Virus record (IMG/VR): IMGVR_UViG_3300030106_003002
Location: 1-30,899 of that record
Source: a virus
Direction: 5' to 3' (one strand)
DNA: 30,899 nucleotides
Below, piece after piece: positions 28,930-30,899 of this stretch. Below the pieces are notes generated by a model that searched no databases, was not told the DNA's origin, and saw only the letters and a program-made list of their open reading frames with translations. How positions within the stretch are numbered: position 1 is the first letter of the stretch; each line of letters opens with the position of its first letter. The translations under genes were made by a program, and so were the position numbers.

Positions 28930-29176
28930 TGAATTTGCTTTTTATTTGTCTTGCTTCTAACTCTGCTTTGTCTTTCATAAAACTTAGGGCATATAAACAT
29001 TGATGAGCATTTAATTTAGTGATATCTTCAAATCTTCCAATATCCCCCTGAGCGAGTGCGTAAAGTGATTGATACCACCCCCATTTTCTTCCGAAATTAG
29101 ATGCAGCGCTAAGTTCATCTCTTCGTTCCCCAAATAGTTCAGCATAGCTTTCGATAAGTCCATCCCTAAATTGTAA
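28922..29176 (-). CDS. Tail assembly chaperone, -1 frame extension (GT-like)
   Basis: This open frame has no start of its own. It joins the upstream chaperone frame after a -1 slip at the nine-T run (29183-29175), adding 84 residues and giving a 245-aa product. The extension begins LQFRDGLIESYAELFGERRD and contains FGRKWGWYQSLYALAQGDI and FMKDKAELEARQIKSKFNG. The WGWYxSxYxLAxGDI pattern is characteristic of frameshift products of tail chaperones. It ends in a TAA overlapping the next gene's ATG, and so accounts for the gap left by the shorter frame. In phage lambda the equivalent is gpGT, which recruits tube subunits to the tape measure. Confidence 0.85.
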   Translation of the reverse strand, partial: LQFRDGLIESYAELFGERRDELSAASNFGRKWGWYQSLYALAQGDIGRFEDITKLNAHQCLYALSFMKDKAELEARQIKSKFNG

Positions 29177-29658
29177 AAAAAAACAATAGAACCTAAGACT
29201 GCGCTCATGGGCATATCTTTCATCTTATCTGCATTATCTACACTATAGTCTTCTATATTGTACTTATCGCCATACTGATTCTTAATAGGTCTGTATAATA
29301 CATTCATAGCTCTGTGCATATTTTGCCAATCACCTATAAACGTATCTAAGTCTATATATTCACCAAAGCTCATATCATCTAACTTAGGTATAAACCCATA
29401 CTGCGTACCTTTCATCTTGAACATAGTTTGCAACTTGGGTGTGTTGTTTAGCATCTCAGTTAATATCTGCACTATGCTGTTAATATCAGTAGCTCTCATG
29501 AGTAGCACGTGATCGCCACGTATCCCACAAAATATCTCTATCATCTTAACAGCCAAAAACTTCTCGTCTTCGTTGTTATCTTGTATCTTTAGATATCTCT
29601 GATATTGGTCTAAAGTTATCTCATTAAGTGATTCAGGGATTTCTATATCTACTTTCAT
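29011..29658 (-). CDS. Tail assembly chaperone, unshifted form (G-like)
   Basis: A 215-residue helical protein beginning MKVDIEIPESLNEITLDQYQ. The ITLDQYQRY element opens many Bacteroidota phage chaperones of this type. It has a hydrophobic helix SAVLGSIVFFYNLG (about 152-165), inside which the slippery run lies. After that point the zero frame continues for 54 residues with less characteristic sequence. It heads the tail operon, 17 nt below element P6. Both forms are presumed to chaperone the tape measure during tube polymerisation. Confidence 0.75.
   Translation of the reverse strand: MKVDIEIPESLNEITLDQYQRYLKIQDNNEDEKFLAVKMIEIFCGIRGDHVLLMRATDINSIVQILTEMLNNTPKLQTMFKMKGTQYGFIPKLDDMSFGEYIDLDTFIGDWQNMHRAMNVLYRPIKNQYGDKYNIEDYSVDNADKMKDMPMSAVLGSIVFFYNLGMDLSKAMLNYLGNEEMNLALHLISEENGGGINHFTHSLRGILEDLKISLN
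29176..29182 (-). promoter_or_regulatory. Programmed -1 frameshift slippery site (T-TTT-TTT)
   Basis: In the zero frame the codons are GTT TTT TTT TAC, from 29184 down. The heptamer T TTT TTT at 29182-29176 fits the X-XXY-YYZ rule and allows both tRNAs to re-pair after a -1 slip, leading into TTA CAA and the 84-residue extension. A run of nine T in the DNA could alternatively allow polymerase slippage. Confidence 0.8.
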
Positions 29659-29675
29659 AACTTATTACTTATCTA

Positions 29676-29701
29676 TATAACGTAAAAAAAAATGATTTTA
29701 G
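29676..29701 (-). promoter_or_regulatory. Phage bipartite promoter-like element P6 (tail operon)
   Basis: Minus strand: CTAAAAT (29701-29695), 10 nt including eight T, TACGTTATA (29684-29676), then TAGATAAG. It lies in the 39-nt gap between terL and the tail chaperone gene, 17 nt above the ATG. The upstream box overlaps the terL stop codon. Confidence 0.7.
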
Positions 29702-30899
29702 CGAATAGCATATTTACCTCTGTTGGGATTCTGTAATTGATAGCCCACAGAATAGCGAATCGCATCAATTAAATGGTTGTAGGCATCAACAGGTGTGTTT
29801 GATTTGCGCTCTAACCATCTGTAATTATTTAGCTCTTTAATGAGGTTTGTACTATCAGGGCTTACCACAAGGTCGTAGTCTTGTAATAGGGATATCCCAT
29901 AGGTAACACTACCCTGTCCTTTGATTGATGGCTTTACGTTGCATCCTTTTGCTTTTATTTCGTGTAGTAGTCGTACCTCTGCGCTATCACCTACAATAAG
30001 CCCATCCTTAGCGTGTTTAAGGTTGAGTTGTGCTATCTGTGAGGTTGTAAGGCGTGGCAGGTAAAAACATTCCCTTAGATAGATTATTTTGTTATCTGTA
30101 TCTATGTTTGTTTCTACAAGGGTTGATGGATCAGCAGCAAAACCATAATCCTGCCCCCATACGCTTACACCTTTCTTTTTAAATTCGCCAATAGTCCAAT
30201 TAGTAAATATCACACCCTCAGCTTTACTCATCCACGAACCTAACATCTGTTGTTTGTACTTCTCAGGTCTGCGCTGTTTCATTTGCTGTATCTGCTCTAT
30301 GTAGCTTGTAGATAGATTGTCAATGTTATCTAAGTATGTGGTGTGAATGTAGGTGGTGTTGTCCTTTCGCGTATTGCTACCCTCTTGCACACCCTTATCC
30401 TCATAGAATCGTGTATATACAAAATGCTCTTTAGTTGTAGGGTTAAGTATCAAGATAACTCTGTTTTGTTTACCTTGCTGTCTTACTGATAAGTCAATGG
30501 TATCAAACTTCTGTTCGTCTGTTAGTTCCTCTGCTTCATCTACTACCCAAGTCGTAATACCTGTAAGTGATTTGAGGTTTGCTGTCTGATCGCCTGAGCT
30601 TGTCTTGATACCCCTAAAGATTATCTTGCTGTTTGAGTGTTTGTTTATTATCTCGTCTTTGGTAACGTGGAAATCGCCTATACAATCCATCAGCTCTAAC
30701 TTCTCTATAAACTCAGGTATGATAGAGATACGTGCAGATGTTAAAGTATATCGTGTAAATAGGATTGTATGCCCTCGCTCGTAAGTAAGAAGAACAAGCA
30801 TAGCATTAATTGAGAAAGACTTACCTGAACCCCTACCACCTGTTACAACAAAGTATCTACTATCGTCTGTGGATATTGGTAGGTATTTCTTATGTATGT
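29698..30899 (-). CDS. terL: Terminase large subunit, main part (5' end continues at window start)
   Basis: The main body of the packaging motor. Numbered from the TTG start across the join: Walker A 24-31, Walker B TWVVDEAEE with Asp124 and Glu125, then an RNase H-like nuclease with WGQDYGFAADPS (Asp254), LIVGDSAEV (Asp308) and NHLIDAIRYSV (Asp382), the three metal-binding acids. The family is PBSX/Terminase_3-like. An ATG at 30801 exists but follows Walker A and cannot be the start. It cuts and translocates DNA into the prohead through the portal. Downstream it is followed by P6 and the tail operon. Confidence 0.92.
   Translation of the reverse strand, partial: IHKKYLPISTDDSRYFVVTGGRGSGKSFSINAMLVLLTYERGHTILFTRYTLTSARISIIPEFIEKLELMDCIGDFHVTKDEIINKHSNSKIIFRGIKTSSGDQTANLKSLTGITTWVVDEAEELTDEQKFDTIDLSVRQQGKQNRVILILNPTTKEHFVYTRFYEDKGVQEGSNTRKDNTTYIHTTYLDNIDNLSTSYIEQIQQMKQRRPEKYKQQMLGSWMSKAEGVIFTNWTIGEFKKKGVSVWGQDYGFAADPSTLVETNIDTDNKIIYLRECFYLPRLTTSQIAQLNLKHAKDGLIVGDSAEVRLLHEIKAKGCNVKPSIKGQGSVTYGISLLQDYDLVVSPDSTNLIKELNNYRWLERKSNTPVDAYNHLIDAIRYSVGYQLQNPNRGKYAIR
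30800..30897. repeat. Terminal direct repeat, right copy
   Basis: Identical to 1-98, and lies within the terL reading frame. The following base (30898) is G, against A at 99. See the left copy for interpretation. Confidence 0.9.

Noticed and set aside
30708-30801. ATG at 30801 as the terL start
   Set aside because: It lies after the Walker A motif. The frame continues through the circular join to include the ATP site.
1-30899. tRNA genes, CRISPR array, integrase or lysogeny repressor
   Set aside because: Looked for cloverleaf-like CCA ends, regularly spaced repeats and recombinase or repressor motifs; none found. The fibre repeats are protein-coding and not CRISPR-like.

Overview
The window is a complete or nearly complete genome of a tailed phage, assembled as a circle. 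The first 98 bases are repeated at the right end (30800-30897), and the terminase large-subunit gene reads through the join, so the unique genome is about 30.8 kb. The protein set (terminase, portal, XkdF-type protease, capsid, tail tube, frameshifted tail assembly chaperone, tape measure, no sheath) indicates a siphovirus. The AT-rich sequence, the TTG-N19-TAnnTTTG promoter at 5203-5232 and many small proteins of types I associate with flavobacterial phages point to a Bacteroidota host, probably aquatic. I see no integrase, repressor, tRNA or CRISPR array, so a lytic lifestyle is likely.

Every gene I accept lies on the minus strand, so transcription runs from high to low coordinates. The late region starts at a promoter at 381-406: terS (354-100), terL (110-1, continuing 30799-29698), tail assembly chaperone with a -1 frameshift, tail completion and tail-tip genes, tape measure, protease, small structural genes, scaffold-like gene, major capsid, major tail protein, two tandem paralogues, portal, connector, and two fibre/adhesin genes (15395-12088). 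The lysis block follows (12083-10188): a membrane/coiled-coil protein, a secreted thioredoxin-like protein, an M15 peptidase and a holin.

An AT-rich gap with short repeats (10035-10187) separates this from the replication region (10034-406). That region has a NinG-like HNH protein, SSB-like and OB-like proteins, a DnaB/RecA-like ATPase, two related N6-adenine-type methyltransferases, a sigma-70-family factor, a PD-(D/E)XK endonuclease, a RecE-like exonuclease, a ParB-like protein, a DnaA-domain-IV-like protein, a PP-loop (PAPS-reductase/DndC-like) protein and many tiny ORFs. No DNA polymerase or primase is present, so the host replisome is probably recruited.

The main discovery is a bipartite element, ACAAAAW-N9/10-TACGTTATA, found six times, always in an intergenic gap upstream of a minus-strand start codon (terS, a small early operon, the tandem-paralogue/portal operon, scaffold/capsid operon, protease operon, tail operon). 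Its CGTT core resembles an ECF-type -10 element and the phage encodes its own sigma factor, so I propose that this factor drives late transcription. Three sites end exactly 5 nt before the ATG, which predicts almost leaderless late mRNAs. Where genes abut, they usually overlap by ATGA or a few more bases. That pattern, rather than homology, supports about fifteen ORFs of 19-56 codons annotated here.
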